Source: Siminovitchia sp047228825
GTDB taxonomy: Bacteria > Bacillota > Bacilli > Bacillales > Bacillaceae_C
DNA length: 64,000 nucleotides
Assembly: GCF_047228825.1 (NCBI RefSeq)
Contig: NZ_JBFEGN010000006.1
Coordinates: forward strand, 1 to 64,000
Direction of reading: 5' to 3'
Position numbers and translations under genes: made by a program. The notes beneath the pieces are model-generated. The model did not search any database and was not told the origin of the DNA. It saw only the letters and a list, made by a program, of their open reading frames with translations. Positions within the stretch are counted from its first letter, which is position 1, and each line of letters opens with the position of its first letter. This document shows positions 52,022 to 61,552 of this stretch, one piece after another.

Positions 52022-52792
52022 TTATGCGATTAAACTATCATAAATGTACTTGCCGACTTTGCTAATTACCTGTCTGCCCGAATAGGAATCCTCAAGCTGG
52101 TCCATTAAAACGGCCACATACGCCGTTTTATTACCCCATTTGAAAACCGCACAATCATTCTCCACCTGCGGCAGGCTGCCGGTTTTGCCGGCGACAAAGA
52201 TTGCTTCCGGGTCAATCATGGCCGAGAGCTTATCATGAAACTGCTGGGCGTGCATGATTTCCAGTGCCAGTTTTCGGCTTTCCTCCGTCAAAAAATCCCC
52301 CTGATCCAAGACTTTTAAACTAGTGATGATATCAGCGGGGCTTGTCAGATTATTGATGCCTCGCTCAATAGCCGCAAAGTCCATCATTTTTCGTTGAAGC
52401 ACCGTCTTCTGCATTCCCATGCTTTCAATCGATGTATTGATTGCGTCCATTCCCAACAGATCAATCATCATGTTCGTCGCAGTATTATCTGACACGGTAA
52501 TCATCAGTGTCATGAGATCTTTTACCGTCACGACAACTTGATCTGATAGGGCCTGCAGTACCCCGGATCCACCGACACGATGGCGGATTTGCACGCTTTC
52601 ATTTATATTTATGCTGCCGCTCTCCGCCTGCCTCAGCGCTTCCATTAAAATCGGAACCTTGATGACACTTGCTGAGGGGAATACCTCCTCATAATTGAAA
52701 TAAAAACAATCGTTGTCTATTTCAATCGCGAGCCCAGCCCTCCCTTTTAAATCTTCCAACACCTGTTTTAATTCTCCTGAAAAAGGTAACAT
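52022..52792 (-). CDS. Class A beta-lactamase-related serine hydrolase
   Basis: This 256-residue serine hydrolase has SxxK at S42-K45 (PSASVIKVP), SDN in ITVSDNTATN, an omega-loop-like ERGIN (ExxxN, compare E166/N170 of class A enzymes) and KTG in VAGKTGSLP. There is no signal peptide or membrane anchor, so it is predicted to be cytosolic, unlike secreted penicillinases. It is the last gene of the dpp-ykf operon, 2 bases after ykfD, so a role on imported cell-wall peptides, for example as an amidase or esterase, is more likely than antibiotic resistance. Confidence 0.8.
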   Translation of the reverse strand: MLPFSGELKQVLEDLKGRAGLAIEIDNDCFYFNYEEVFPSASVIKVPILMEALRQAESGSININESVQIRHRVGGSGVLQALSDQVVVTVKDLMTLMITVSDNTATNMMIDLLGMDAINTSIESMGMQKTVLQRKMMDFAAIERGINNLTSPADIITSLKVLDQGDFLTEESRKLALEIMHAQQFHDKLSAMIDPEAIFVAGKTGSLPQVENDCAVFKWGNKTAYVAVLMDQLEDSYSGRQVISKVGKYIYDSLIA

Positions 52793-52794
52793 GT

Positions 52795-53805
52795 CTACCT
52801 CGAAACGGCAGTCCCGGAGAAAGATTGACCGTTTGTTTTCTGATGATCATATAAATGACAGGCCACATAATGATGATGATGGACTTCCTGCCATTTCGGT
52901 TTTTCCAGCGCACAAACATCCATTGCCATTGGGCAGCGGGTTCTAAAGACACAGCCGCTCGGAGGATTAATCGGGCTGGGAAGCTCCCCCTCTAAAATAA
53001 TCCGTTCCCGTTTGTCTTCCACATCCGGGTCGGGAATGGGAATCGCCGAAAGCAGGGCCCGGGTATATGGGTGCAGCGGATTCTTGTATAATTTGTCGCT
53101 CTCCGTCAATTCGGCCATATGACCTAAATACATGACGCCGATTTTATCGCTGATTTGTTTCACCATGGAAAGATCGTGGGCGATAAAAAGATAGGTCAAC
53201 CCTTTTTCCTTTTGCAGCCGTTTCAACAAATTGACAACCTGTGCCTGAACGGACACATCCAAAGCCGAAATGGGTTCATCCGCGATAATAAATTCCGGAT
53301 CAAGGGCCAGTGCTCTGGCAATGCCTATCCTTTGCCGCTGACCGCCGCTGAATTCGTGGGGATATCGATTGGCATGATCTTTGTGCAGGCCGACATCTTC
53401 CAATAATTGATACACACGTTTTAATTGTTCTTGTTTATTCGCAAACATTCCATGGACTTCCATCGGTTCCGAAATAATTTCGCTGACAGTTGACCTTGGA
53501 TTTAACGATGCATACGGATCCTGGAAAATCATTTGCATTTGCCGATGAAAAGCGTATCGCTCTTTTTGATTCATGGTATGGACATTTTTACCTTTAAAAA
53601 TGACCTCGCCTTCCGTCCGGTCATAAAGACCGATGATCGTTCTGCCGACGGTCGATTTCCCGCAGCCCGATTCACCGACAATTCCGAACGTCTCCCCTTT
53701 ATTGATGTGAAAGGAAATTCCATCAACAGCCTTTAAAATTTCGCTCTTGCCGAGATAAAAATGTTTTTTCAAATTGTTTACTTGCAGTAATGCCTGCTTT
53801 CCCAT
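52795..53805 (-). CDS. ykfD: Oligopeptide ABC transporter ATPase YkfD (DppF/OppF-type)
   Basis: This 336-residue ATPase has Walker A GESGCGKST, signature FSGGQRQRI and Walker B FIIADEP. The OppF-type C-terminal cysteine cluster is CVFRTRCPMAMDVCALEKP, a probable [4Fe-4S] site. It is the second ATPase of the Dpp importer. The start at 53805 follows GGAGG six bases upstream. As in B. subtilis, it is encoded beyond the ykf catabolic genes, away from dppD. Confidence 0.9.
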   Translation of the reverse strand: MGKQALLQVNNLKKHFYLGKSEILKAVDGISFHINKGETFGIVGESGCGKSTVGRTIIGLYDRTEGEVIFKGKNVHTMNQKERYAFHRQMQMIFQDPYASLNPRSTVSEIISEPMEVHGMFANKQEQLKRVYQLLEDVGLHKDHANRYPHEFSGGQRQRIGIARALALDPEFIIADEPISALDVSVQAQVVNLLKRLQKEKGLTYLFIAHDLSMVKQISDKIGVMYLGHMAELTESDKLYKNPLHPYTRALLSAIPIPDPDVEDKRERIILEGELPSPINPPSGCVFRTRCPMAMDVCALEKPKWQEVHHHHYVACHLYDHQKTNGQSFSGTAVSR

Positions 53806-53806
53806 T

Positions 53807-54727
53807 TTAAGCCTCCGTCTCCAGCCAATAGCGTCTCGCTGCACAAAGTTCTTTTTCATAGATTGTCCCTGCTAACGGAATGATTTCAATCGTTTTTCCG
53901 GTATTTGGCGAATGAAGCAATTTTCCATCGCCGTAATAAATACCAACATGGTGGATTTTTCCTTTCCCTTCTTCATAGGCAAAAAACACTAAATCCCCCG
54001 GTTGTAAATCGGAAGCAATATCAACCTCTTTTCCGGATTTCGCCTGGTCATGGGCATCCCGGGGAATGATATAACCATTGGCCTTGCACATCGAATAGCT
54101 GAAACCCGAGCAATCATAGCCATAACTGCTCATTCCGCCCCACAAATAGGGCAATCCGATAAATTGCTCACCGCAGGACACGATGTCCAGCCCTGTCCCT
54201 TTATGGCGGGAGTCCAAAGATTCACTGATCACAACATCTTTCCGATCCAATCTTCCTTGGCTGCCGTCCGGTGTTTTTATCATTACATTCTGACCGTCTT
54301 CTCCTGCAAGCGGCAGGATGGTTTGATAGGATAGCTCCATATCCACATTCGTATGCAGTGCCGCTTTCGGCTTCGCAACGACAGCCACCGGGCCATCGTG
54401 GATATTCCATTCATTAGGGCATTGGGTTAATTGGACCATCGGAATCCAGCCGGGATAGCCGAGAGGATTTTTGGAAGAAGGCTGTTCCGGGACAATCACA
54501 TGGGCCCATCCCTTTGCCTCTTCGGTCACAATGACCTCCTGGCCATACAATACTTGACTTTGTACCAAATGATCATGACAGAGCCCCAGCCTTGTTTCAT
54601 AGGTGAGGCGATGGAGCCATGCAGGAATATCCACAGGATTTGTTACCGCATCCCAATCTATTTCCCGCGGTGAATCGTGAGATGTCCAGACAGTTGCAAC
54701 CGCCACATTGACAAGCCTTCTATCCAT
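53807..54727 (-). CDS. ykfC: YkfC NlpC/P60 gamma-D-glutamyl-diamino acid endopeptidase
   Basis: This 306-residue enzyme has N-terminal SH3b-like domains (about 1-170) and a C-terminal NlpC/P60 domain. Its catalytic cysteine is in YGYDCSGFSYS, with histidines in KIHHVGIYYGDG and LLHSPN. YkfC cleaves the D-gamma-Glu-meso-DAP bond of free murein peptides that have an N-terminal L-Ala. No export signal is present, consistent with action on imported peptides. The start at 54727 follows GAAGGGGG. Confidence 0.92.
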   Translation of the reverse strand: MDRRLVNVAVATVWTSHDSPREIDWDAVTNPVDIPAWLHRLTYETRLGLCHDHLVQSQVLYGQEVIVTEEAKGWAHVIVPEQPSSKNPLGYPGWIPMVQLTQCPNEWNIHDGPVAVVAKPKAALHTNVDMELSYQTILPLAGEDGQNVMIKTPDGSQGRLDRKDVVISESLDSRHKGTGLDIVSCGEQFIGLPYLWGGMSSYGYDCSGFSYSMCKANGYIIPRDAHDQAKSGKEVDIASDLQPGDLVFFAYEEGKGKIHHVGIYYGDGKLLHSPNTGKTIEIIPLAGTIYEKELCAARRYWLETEA

Positions 54728-55820
54728 GCGGAATTCCCCCTTCAACATGCACCTTTTTTATTCCAAGCCCCGGTTCATCCGGGAGTGTAATATACCGCTT
54801 CCGATATTGAATGCCCCCATCGATGATGTTCTTCTCGAGCATGAGCGGGGCATCAAAGTCAAAACGGGTAATATTTTTCTTGCTGGCGGCAAAATGGGCC
54901 GCGGCGGTAATGCCAAGATGGGTTTCAATCATGCTGCCAACCATGCACTCAACACCGCAAGTTTCCGCCAGCTGATTGATGATTTGCGCCTGATAAATCC
55001 CGCCGGATTTCATGATCTTAATATTAATTAAATCGGCACTTCTTGTTTTCAAGACTTGAAATGCCTGCTTCGGTGTGAACACGGATTCGTCTGCCATAAT
55101 CAGCGTGTCAACGTGATCGGTCACTTGTTTCAGGCCTTCCAAATCATCCGCCTTTACCGGCTGCTCCACCAGCTCAATATTTAATCCCCTGTCTTCCAGT
55201 TTGCGGATTGCTCTGATGGCATCCTTTGCCGTCCATGCCTGGTTGGCATCCAGCCGGATTTTAATCTTATTCCCGACACGCTTTCGAATTTCCCGAATCC
55301 GTTCCACGTCGGTTTCGACATCATCTTTGCCAACCTTGACCTTTAAAACATTGAACCCCTGGTTGATATAAGAAACCGCGTCATCGCCCATCTCCTCCGG
55401 TCCGTTGACACTCACGGTAAAATCAGTTTCCAGTTCCTTTTTATAGCCGCCGAGAAATTGGTATAACGGCAGCTTGCAATATTGCGCCAGACAATCATAC
55501 AGTGCCATATCCACCGCAGCTTTGGCGCTGGAATTGCCAACCATTCCTGTTTTCAGTCCTTGAAAAATAAGTTCATAGTTCAACAGACTTTTATTTTTCA
55601 AAAAAGGCGCAATCTCCAGATGAACGGCGGATTCGATGCTCTGCAGGCTCTCGCCTGTTATGATAACAGTCGGCGGTGCTTCCCCCCAGCCGGTAATTCC
55701 GTTATCGCACGTTATTTTCACCAAAACAGATTCGGCCACCTTTACGGTTCTTAAGGCTGTTTTAAAAGGATTAAGAAGCGGGACCGCCACTTTATACGTT
55801 TCTATTTGCTCAATCTTCAT
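54720..55820 (-). CDS. ykfB: L-Ala-D/L-Glu epimerase YkfB
   Basis: This 366-residue enolase-superfamily enzyme interconverts L-Ala-D-Glu and L-Ala-L-Glu so that ordinary dipeptidases can finish murein peptide degradation. The general base lysine motif is NVLKVKVGKDD (KxK). Metal ligands are in IRLDANQAW, ELVEQPV and IMADESVFT, and the second lysine is in NIKIMKSGG. ATG 55820 is preferred (AAAGGATGGTAAAG upstream, family N-terminus MKIEQIET). It overlaps ykfC by eight bases. Confidence 0.93.
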   Translation of the reverse strand: MKIEQIETYKVAVPLLNPFKTALRTVKVAESVLVKITCDNGITGWGEAPPTVIITGESLQSIESAVHLEIAPFLKNKSLLNYELIFQGLKTGMVGNSSAKAAVDMALYDCLAQYCKLPLYQFLGGYKKELETDFTVSVNGPEEMGDDAVSYINQGFNVLKVKVGKDDVETDVERIREIRKRVGNKIKIRLDANQAWTAKDAIRAIRKLEDRGLNIELVEQPVKADDLEGLKQVTDHVDTLIMADESVFTPKQAFQVLKTRSADLINIKIMKSGGIYQAQIINQLAETCGVECMVGSMIETHLGITAAAHFAASKKNITRFDFDAPLMLEKNIIDGGIQYRKRYITLPDEPGLGIKKVHVEGGIPHG

Positions 55821-55832
55821 CTTTACCATCCT

Positions 55833-56762
55833 TTACATGATGCCGGAATCTGCCGATAGCTTTTTCTCCGTTGTGTCAAGCGTCGCCTGAACGCCCAACG
55901 GTACCGCGATATGCGGATTGCAATGACCCATTTGGAAACCCTTGATGGCCGGTTTATTGGCCAGCTTTACGTAGTGGTCAATCACTTCATGAAGCGAAAG
56001 CGATAAATCACATTTCGGGATGCAGTCGGCAAAGTCGCCAATTACTATACCGCTCGCGTCATCGAGTTTTCCGGCCATGTAAAGCTGATTCAGCATTCGG
56101 TCGACAGCGCGCGGTTCCTCATTGACATCTTCAATCAATAAAAGTTTATCCTTTGTGTCGATTTCAAACTTTGTTCCAAGTGTACTTACCAGCAATGATA
56201 AGTTTCCGCCGACTAACGGCCCGTCCGCTTTCCCTTCCACTACCGCTTCAAGCGGCGAAATGTCTTCCGTATAGGCCCATTCCGCCGGCTGAAATAATTG
56301 CTGAAAGCATTTTTTCGATAATGGGTGTGTATCTTCCTTGCCTATATCCGACCCAAGCATTGGACCATGGAAGGTCACGAGGCCGGTCTCCTGCCTGATG
56401 GCTGTATGTAAAAAAGTAATATCGCTATAACCCCAGAAAATTTTCGGGTGGTGACGAATCATTTCATAATCGATCTTGGCGGCAATCCGGCCAGTGCCGT
56501 ATCCGCCGCAGGCACAGATAACGCCCTTCACCTCAGGATCCAGAAATGCTTCATGTAAATCTTGCAGCCGTTCCTCATCTGTTCCTGCCAAATAACCGTT
56601 TATGTTGGTGAGGCTTTTTCCTCTTATCACGTTTAATCCAAGTCCTTGTAAGAACTCAATTCCCCGTTCAAGATTGTCAAGGTTCGGCGGACTTGCCGGT
56701 GCAACCACCGCAACGGCATCCCCTTCCTGCAAACGAAATGGTTTGATAAACGGCAACATCAT
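55833..56762 (-). CDS. ykfA: LD-carboxypeptidase YkfA (S66)
   Basis: This 309-residue S66 serine peptidase has its nucleophile in IFWGYSDITFLHTAI, glutamate in LIEDVNEEPRAVDRM and histidine in MGHCNPH, in the usual Ser-Glu-His order. It is related to LdcA, which removes the terminal D-Ala from tetrapeptides; here it would process imported murein peptides. GAAAGGGGGG precedes the start. A MITE-like palindrome lies between it and dppE. Confidence 0.9.
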   Translation of the reverse strand: MMLPFIKPFRLQEGDAVAVVAPASPPNLDNLERGIEFLQGLGLNVIRGKSLTNINGYLAGTDEERLQDLHEAFLDPEVKGVICACGGYGTGRIAAKIDYEMIRHHPKIFWGYSDITFLHTAIRQETGLVTFHGPMLGSDIGKEDTHPLSKKCFQQLFQPAEWAYTEDISPLEAVVEGKADGPLVGGNLSLLVSTLGTKFEIDTKDKLLLIEDVNEEPRAVDRMLNQLYMAGKLDDASGIVIGDFADCIPKCDLSLSLHEVIDHYVKLANKPAIKGFQMGHCNPHIAVPLGVQATLDTTEKKLSADSGIM

Positions 56763-56826
56763 GACCCCCTTTCTTCTACTTTATGATAGGCGGGCAAAAG
56801 GGATGCTCCAATCGAACACCCCTTTT

Positions 56827-56980
56827 AGAGGTTGTTCAAAAAGTCGCCAAATGATAAGCGGCGAATCTCTTCGTTGGCTCGTTTCTGCGCTGCTCATGTA
56901 TTTAAAAGCATACATTCCGCTGCTCGAAACTTCGCCGCCTCGATCTTCTTGCTTCTGATTTGTCAACTTTTTGAACACGT
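56827..56980. mobile_element. MITE-like palindrome within the dpp-ykf operon
   Basis: Terminal inverted repeats GTTCAAAAAGT and ACTTTTTGAAC lie about 140 bases apart. Nested complementary segments include GGCGAA/TTCGCC and TGCTCATGTAT with a GCATACA partner, so the whole element can fold into one long hairpin. There is no coding capacity. Elements with these ends are frequent in bacilli (recalled, not searched). It sits between dppE and ykfA, where B. subtilis has a short junction. Confidence 0.75.
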
Positions 56981-56992
56981 ACTTTTAGCAGA

Positions 56993-58624
56993 TTATTTCT
57001 TATCAGCCCATTTTAATTCTAAATAGCCCACAGGGTGGCGGACAATGCCGGTAACATCTTTATTTTGTAAATAAGGCTGGTTGTAGAAATGAATGGGAAC
57101 AATGGGTGCTTCATCCAGCAAGATTTTTTCCGCTTTATACATCATTTCATAACGTTTTTCTTCATTTTTTTCATGTTTGGCTGCTTTAATTATTTGATCA
57201 AATTCCTTATTGCTCCAGCCTGTACGGTTCATTGGGGAACCGGTAATAAAGTTCTCCAGGAAGTTGATGGGATCGGCATAGTCAGCAAGGAATGAACTGC
57301 GTGAAAATTGGAATTTCAGTGCTTTTTGATCTTCTACAAATACGCTGCTTTCCAAGTTGGCCAGCTTTACATCAACGTCCAGGTTCTCTTTAAACATTTG
57401 CTGCAAAGCCTCGGCAATCTTCTTATGATCGTCAAGTGTGTTATAAGTCAAAGTGACTTCCGGCAGCTTCGAATATCCTTCTTCTTTCATTCCTTTTTCC
57501 AATAATTCTTTTGCTTTTGCTGGATCGGTTTTAATCAGATCGCCATTCTTTTCACGGAAATCATTGCCTTGTGAATCTTTAAATCCATAGGAAACAAAGC
57601 CATAAGCAGGTTTCTCCTGGTTCTTCGTTACAAGTTCAACCATTTGCTTTTGGTCAACTGCTAACGCGAAGGCCTTACGGATATTTTTATTTTGGAATGG
57701 TTCTTTTGTTACATTAAAGCGGTAGAAATAGAGTCCTGCCTGATCCTCTATCTCGACATTCTCCTCTTTAAACAGCTTGTCGGCCAGTTCCGCCGGAATA
57801 TCGGTTGTATCGAGTTCACCTGTCGTAAACATTTGATATTCCGTATTTGGATCATCGACCATTGCCCAATGAACTTTATCCAGTTTCACATTGTTGACAT
57901 CCCAGTATTGGTCATTCTTTACCATTGTAAAATCACTGTCATGATTCCATTCAGCCAACTTGAACGGTCCATTGCTGACAAATGTGCCGGCCTCGTTAAA
58001 CCAGTTTGGATTGTCTTTTGCGACTTTTTCATTGATTGGGAAAAAACAAGGGTTGGCAATGACACTTAGGAAATAAGCCTGCGGGCTCATCAGTGTTACT
58101 TCCAACGTTTTTTTGTCAATCGCTTTCACCTTGACATCGTCAGCAGAGCCTTTTCCATCGTTATACTCTTCGCCGCCTTCAATAAAGTAGCCTAAAAAAG
58201 CAGCAGCAGAACCGGTATTCGGATCCAACAGGCGTTTCCAGGCATAAACGAAATCATCGGCCGTTACATCATCACCGTTTGACCATTTGGCATTTTCACG
58301 AATATGGAATGTGTAGGTTTTACCGTCTTGGGAAATGTCCCATTTTTCTGCCGTTGCAGGCTGCGGCTCATGGCTTTCATCCAACCGCGTAAGCCCTTCC
58401 ATAATATTGTTTAAAGCATTGTAAGACACGGCATCAAAGCCAATCGGCGGGTCAAATGATGTGGGCTCTTGTCCATTATTTAAATAAAGAACCTTTTCTC
58501 CCTTATCCGCGGTCTTTTCTTTCCCATTGTCTTTTGGTTCACTGCCGGCATCCTTGTTGGCTGTACATGCCGACAAAGAAATTAGAAGCATGATGGCAGC
58601 CAACATTATCATCAACTTTTTCAT
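56993..58624 (-). CDS. dppE: Peptide-binding lipoprotein DppE
   Basis: This 543-residue SBP_bac_5 lipoprotein has signal peptide MKKLMIMLAAIMLLISLSAC with lipidation at C20. The mature protein begins with a low-complexity charged linker, then the oligopeptide-binding fold (VLYLNNGQEPTSFDPPIG near the start, FHIRENAKWSNGDDVTADDFVYAW). B. subtilis DppE captures dipeptides and murein tripeptides. A GGGGGAGG site precedes the ATG. Confidence 0.93.
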   Translation of the reverse strand: MKKLMIMLAAIMLLISLSACTANKDAGSEPKDNGKEKTADKGEKVLYLNNGQEPTSFDPPIGFDAVSYNALNNIMEGLTRLDESHEPQPATAEKWDISQDGKTYTFHIRENAKWSNGDDVTADDFVYAWKRLLDPNTGSAAAFLGYFIEGGEEYNDGKGSADDVKVKAIDKKTLEVTLMSPQAYFLSVIANPCFFPINEKVAKDNPNWFNEAGTFVSNGPFKLAEWNHDSDFTMVKNDQYWDVNNVKLDKVHWAMVDDPNTEYQMFTTGELDTTDIPAELADKLFKEENVEIEDQAGLYFYRFNVTKEPFQNKNIRKAFALAVDQKQMVELVTKNQEKPAYGFVSYGFKDSQGNDFREKNGDLIKTDPAKAKELLEKGMKEEGYSKLPEVTLTYNTLDDHKKIAEALQQMFKENLDVDVKLANLESSVFVEDQKALKFQFSRSSFLADYADPINFLENFITGSPMNRTGWSNKEFDQIIKAAKHEKNEEKRYEMMYKAEKILLDEAPIVPIHFYNQPYLQNKDVTGIVRHPVGYLELKWADKK

Positions 58625-58653
58625 GTTCCTCCCCCTTATAAATTAGTATTATG

Positions 58654-59649
58654 TTAAAATGTTGAAACCAATTTTCTCGCCCGTTCATCCTGCAGCCAAC
58701 AATCGACTTGATGCTGGTCGCTTACATGGTATTGAAACGGATAGACGCGGCTGCACACTTCCATCGCAAACGGACAGCGGGCACTAAAGGCACAGCCAAC
58801 CGGCGGTGCAAATAAATCCGGTGGTGTTCCCGGAATCGGAATCAAGTCACCCTTGACCATATCCAAGCGCGGTACGGATTGAAGCAATCCCTTTGTATAG
58901 GGGTGCTGCGGCTGATAAAATATCTCCCGCCTTGACCCGAGTTCGACAATCTTGCCGGCGTACATGACAGCAATTCTATCGGCAACCTGTGCAACAACCC
59001 CCAAATCATGCGTGATTAAAATAATCGAAACACCGATTTTCTTTTGAATATCCCGGAATAGTTCGAGAATTTGTGCTTGAATGGTGACATCAAGTGCCGT
59101 TGTCGGTTCATCCGCTATCAGTACATCAGGTTCACAAACGAGTGCCATCGCAATCACAATCCTCTGGCGCATCCCGCCGCTAAACTGATGCGGATATTGT
59201 TTCAAGCGGATTTCCGGGTTAGGAATGCCGACGAGCGCCAGCATCTCAATCGCCTTCTGCTTGGCTTTATTCCGGGAAATGGGCTCATGCTCGCGAATTC
59301 CTTCCATAATTTGGTCACCGATTGTAATGGTCGGATTTAAAGCCGTCATCGGATCTTGAAATATCATTGAAATTTGAGCGCCGCGGATTTTTCTCAGTTC
59401 AGGCTCCTTCAGCTTGATTAAATCTTTATTTTTAAATAGTATCTCCCCGCCTGCAATCCTGCCTGGCGGTTCCGGGATCAGCCTCATAATACTCTGCGAG
59501 GTCACGCTTTTCCCGCAGCCGGATTCCCCGACGATCGCCAATGTTTCACCTTTATGCAAATCAAAGCTGACACCGCGTACGGCTTTGACTTCCCCGCCAT
59601 AGGTTTTGAATGATACATGCAGATCTTTCACCTGCAGGATTTTTTCCAT
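58654..59649 (-). CDS. dppD: Peptide ABC transporter ATPase DppD
   Basis: This 331-residue ATPase has Walker A GESGCGKSVT, signature FSGGMRQRI and Walker B VLIADEP. The C-terminal oligopeptide-ATPase extension has the cysteines in VGCAFSARCPFAMEVC. It is the first ATPase of the Dpp importer and works with YkfD. It starts four bases after dppC with AAGGAGG. Confidence 0.93.
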   Translation of the reverse strand: MEKILQVKDLHVSFKTYGGEVKAVRGVSFDLHKGETLAIVGESGCGKSVTSQSIMRLIPEPPGRIAGGEILFKNKDLIKLKEPELRKIRGAQISMIFQDPMTALNPTITIGDQIMEGIREHEPISRNKAKQKAIEMLALVGIPNPEIRLKQYPHQFSGGMRQRIVIAMALVCEPDVLIADEPTTALDVTIQAQILELFRDIQKKIGVSIILITHDLGVVAQVADRIAVMYAGKIVELGSRREIFYQPQHPYTKGLLQSVPRLDMVKGDLIPIPGTPPDLFAPPVGCAFSARCPFAMEVCSRVYPFQYHVSDQHQVDCWLQDERARKLVSTF

Positions 59650-59653
59650 GATG

Positions 59654-60610
59654 CTACCTCCTTAGTTTCGGATCAAGGGCATCCTGTAACCCGTCGCCCA
59701 AAACATTAAATGCAAACATTGTTAATGAAATAAACAAAGTTGGGAAGAACAAGCGCCACCAGTAACCTGACAGAATCGTCGATAAACCGTCATTCGCCAT
59801 TACTCCCCAGCTGGCATGCGGCGCCTGGATGCCAAGGCCGATAAAGCTTAAGAAAGCTTCCGCAAAAATCGCCGATGGAATCGTCAGCGTCATTTGCACG
59901 ATGATCGGGCCCATCGTGTTTGGCAAAAGATGTTTGCGGATAATCCGCGAGGTTTTCGTCCCAAACGTTTGGGAGGCGAGCACAAATTCATAGTTTTTAA
60001 TTTGCAGAACCTGCCCTCTGACAATCCGCGCCATTCCGACCCAGCCGGTAATCGAAAGAGCGAGAATAATCGTGGTTAGACCAGGGCCAATCACGACCAT
60101 GACAAGAATGACAACCAGTAAATAAGGCAGGCCATACAAGATTTCAACAAACCGCATCATCCAATGATCAATCCGTCCGCCTTTATAACCGGCAATCCCC
60201 CCATAGGTGACCCCGATCAGAAAGTCAATGATGGCTGCCATAAACCCGACAAATAAGGAAATTCGCGCCCCATAGCATGTTCTGGTGAACACATCTCTGC
60301 CCAAGTCATCTGTTCCAAACCAATACTTGCTCGATGGAGGAAGATTTTGCTGCGTTAATTTTTGCGTTTCAACAGAATGGGGTGAAAACATCGGGCCGAA
60401 AATAGCCAGCAAAGCAAGAAGCAGGAGGAAAATCAAACCGGCCATGGCCAATTTGTTTTTCACCAGGCGATGCCATGAGTCCTTCCAATAAGATAAGCTC
60501 GGTCTTACGACTGCTTCTGCTTGCTTTTCATCACGGACTTTCGGCACAAACCATTCATCAGGTATTTCAGGCGAAATATTCCGCTCTTCCTGTCTGCGCA
60601 GTTCCATCAT
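59654..60610 (-). CDS. dppC: Peptide ABC transporter permease DppC
   Basis: This 318-residue permease has a long hydrophilic N-terminus (about 45 residues), one helix, the OppC_N region and then five helices. The EAA-type loop is SQTFGTKTSRIIRKHLLPNT. It starts at 60610 behind AAGGAGG and overlaps the dppB stop by four bases. Confidence 0.93.
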   Translation of the reverse strand: MMELRRQEERNISPEIPDEWFVPKVRDEKQAEAVVRPSLSYWKDSWHRLVKNKLAMAGLIFLLLLALLAIFGPMFSPHSVETQKLTQQNLPPSSKYWFGTDDLGRDVFTRTCYGARISLFVGFMAAIIDFLIGVTYGGIAGYKGGRIDHWMMRFVEILYGLPYLLVVILVMVVIGPGLTTIILALSITGWVGMARIVRGQVLQIKNYEFVLASQTFGTKTSRIIRKHLLPNTMGPIIVQMTLTIPSAIFAEAFLSFIGLGIQAPHASWGVMANDGLSTILSGYWWRLFFPTLFISLTMFAFNVLGDGLQDALDPKLRR

Positions 60611-61539
60611 TTCGCCTCCTTTTTATGGAGCTTTATGCGGGGATCCAAGAACCCATAGGCTAAATCTACTAAAAACAACATGAAAATTAACAGGGCACTA
60701 TAAAAAACAGTGGTACCCATAATGACCGGGTAATCCCGGTTATTGATGCTGTCGACAAAATATTTTCCCATGCCGGGAATCGCAAATATTTTTTCAATGA
60801 CAAATGTTCCGGTTAAAATGCTTGCCGCCAAAGAACCAAGAACCGTCACGACCGGCAGGAGGGCATTTCGCAACGCATGTTTCATGACGATTTTCACTGG
60901 CGACAATCCCTTTGCTTTTGCCATTTTTATATAATCCTGGGTTAACACTTCGAGCATGCTTGTCCTCGTTAACCGTGCAATAATGGCCATGGGGCCGGTT
61001 GCCAGAGCCAAAATCGGCAACACCATATGTTTTGGGCTTGACCATGTCGCCACCGGAAATATCGGGATATTGACAGCCAATTGTTGAATGAGCGCCGTCG
61101 CCATGACAAAGTTCGGAATGGAGATTCCCAATACAGCCACGCTCATCGCCAGGTAATCAATCCAGCCGTTATGCCTTAAGGCGGCCACTACCCCTAAGAC
61201 AATCCCGGAAATAGTCGCCACAATCAGCGTATACATTCCCAGTTCAAATGATACGGGAAACCCTCTGCCAAGCAGATCATTTACTGATTGGCCGGGTTTT
61301 TTAATAGATGGTCCGAGGTCACCCTGAACAAGTGATACTAAATAATTGCCGTACTGCACAATGAGCGGCTTATCCAATTGGTAATAAGATGCAAGGTTTT
61401 TTTGAATGGCTTCATTCGTTGTTCTCTCTTCGTTAAAAGGCGATCCCGGCACAGAATGCATTAAGAAAAATGTTCCGGTAATAATCAGCCATAACGTAAT
61501 GATCATGGCCGCAAAACGTTTTATAAAATATGTATTCAT
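60607..61539 (-). CDS. dppB: Peptide ABC transporter permease DppB
   Basis: This 310-residue permease has about six helices. It opens NTYFIKRFAAMIITLWLIITGTFFLMH, and its ATPase-contact loop is AKAKGLSPVKIVMKHALRNAL. ATG 61539 is preferred on the basis of AGGGAAG and family N-termini; an in-frame codon 39 bases upstream would overlap dppA. Confidence 0.92.
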   Translation of the reverse strand: MNTYFIKRFAAMIITLWLIITGTFFLMHSVPGSPFNEERTTNEAIQKNLASYYQLDKPLIVQYGNYLVSLVQGDLGPSIKKPGQSVNDLLGRGFPVSFELGMYTLIVATISGIVLGVVAALRHNGWIDYLAMSVAVLGISIPNFVMATALIQQLAVNIPIFPVATWSSPKHMVLPILALATGPMAIIARLTRTSMLEVLTQDYIKMAKAKGLSPVKIVMKHALRNALLPVVTVLGSLAASILTGTFVIEKIFAIPGMGKYFVDSINNRDYPVIMGTTVFYSALLIFMLFLVDLAYGFLDPRIKLHKKEAK

Positions 61540-61552
61540 GATGGCCACTTCC

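Noticed and set aside
52022..52792. Antibiotic-resistance beta-lactamase
   Set aside because: No signal peptide and location in a murein-peptide operon make a secreted penicillinase unlikely, although the active-site motifs are class A-like.
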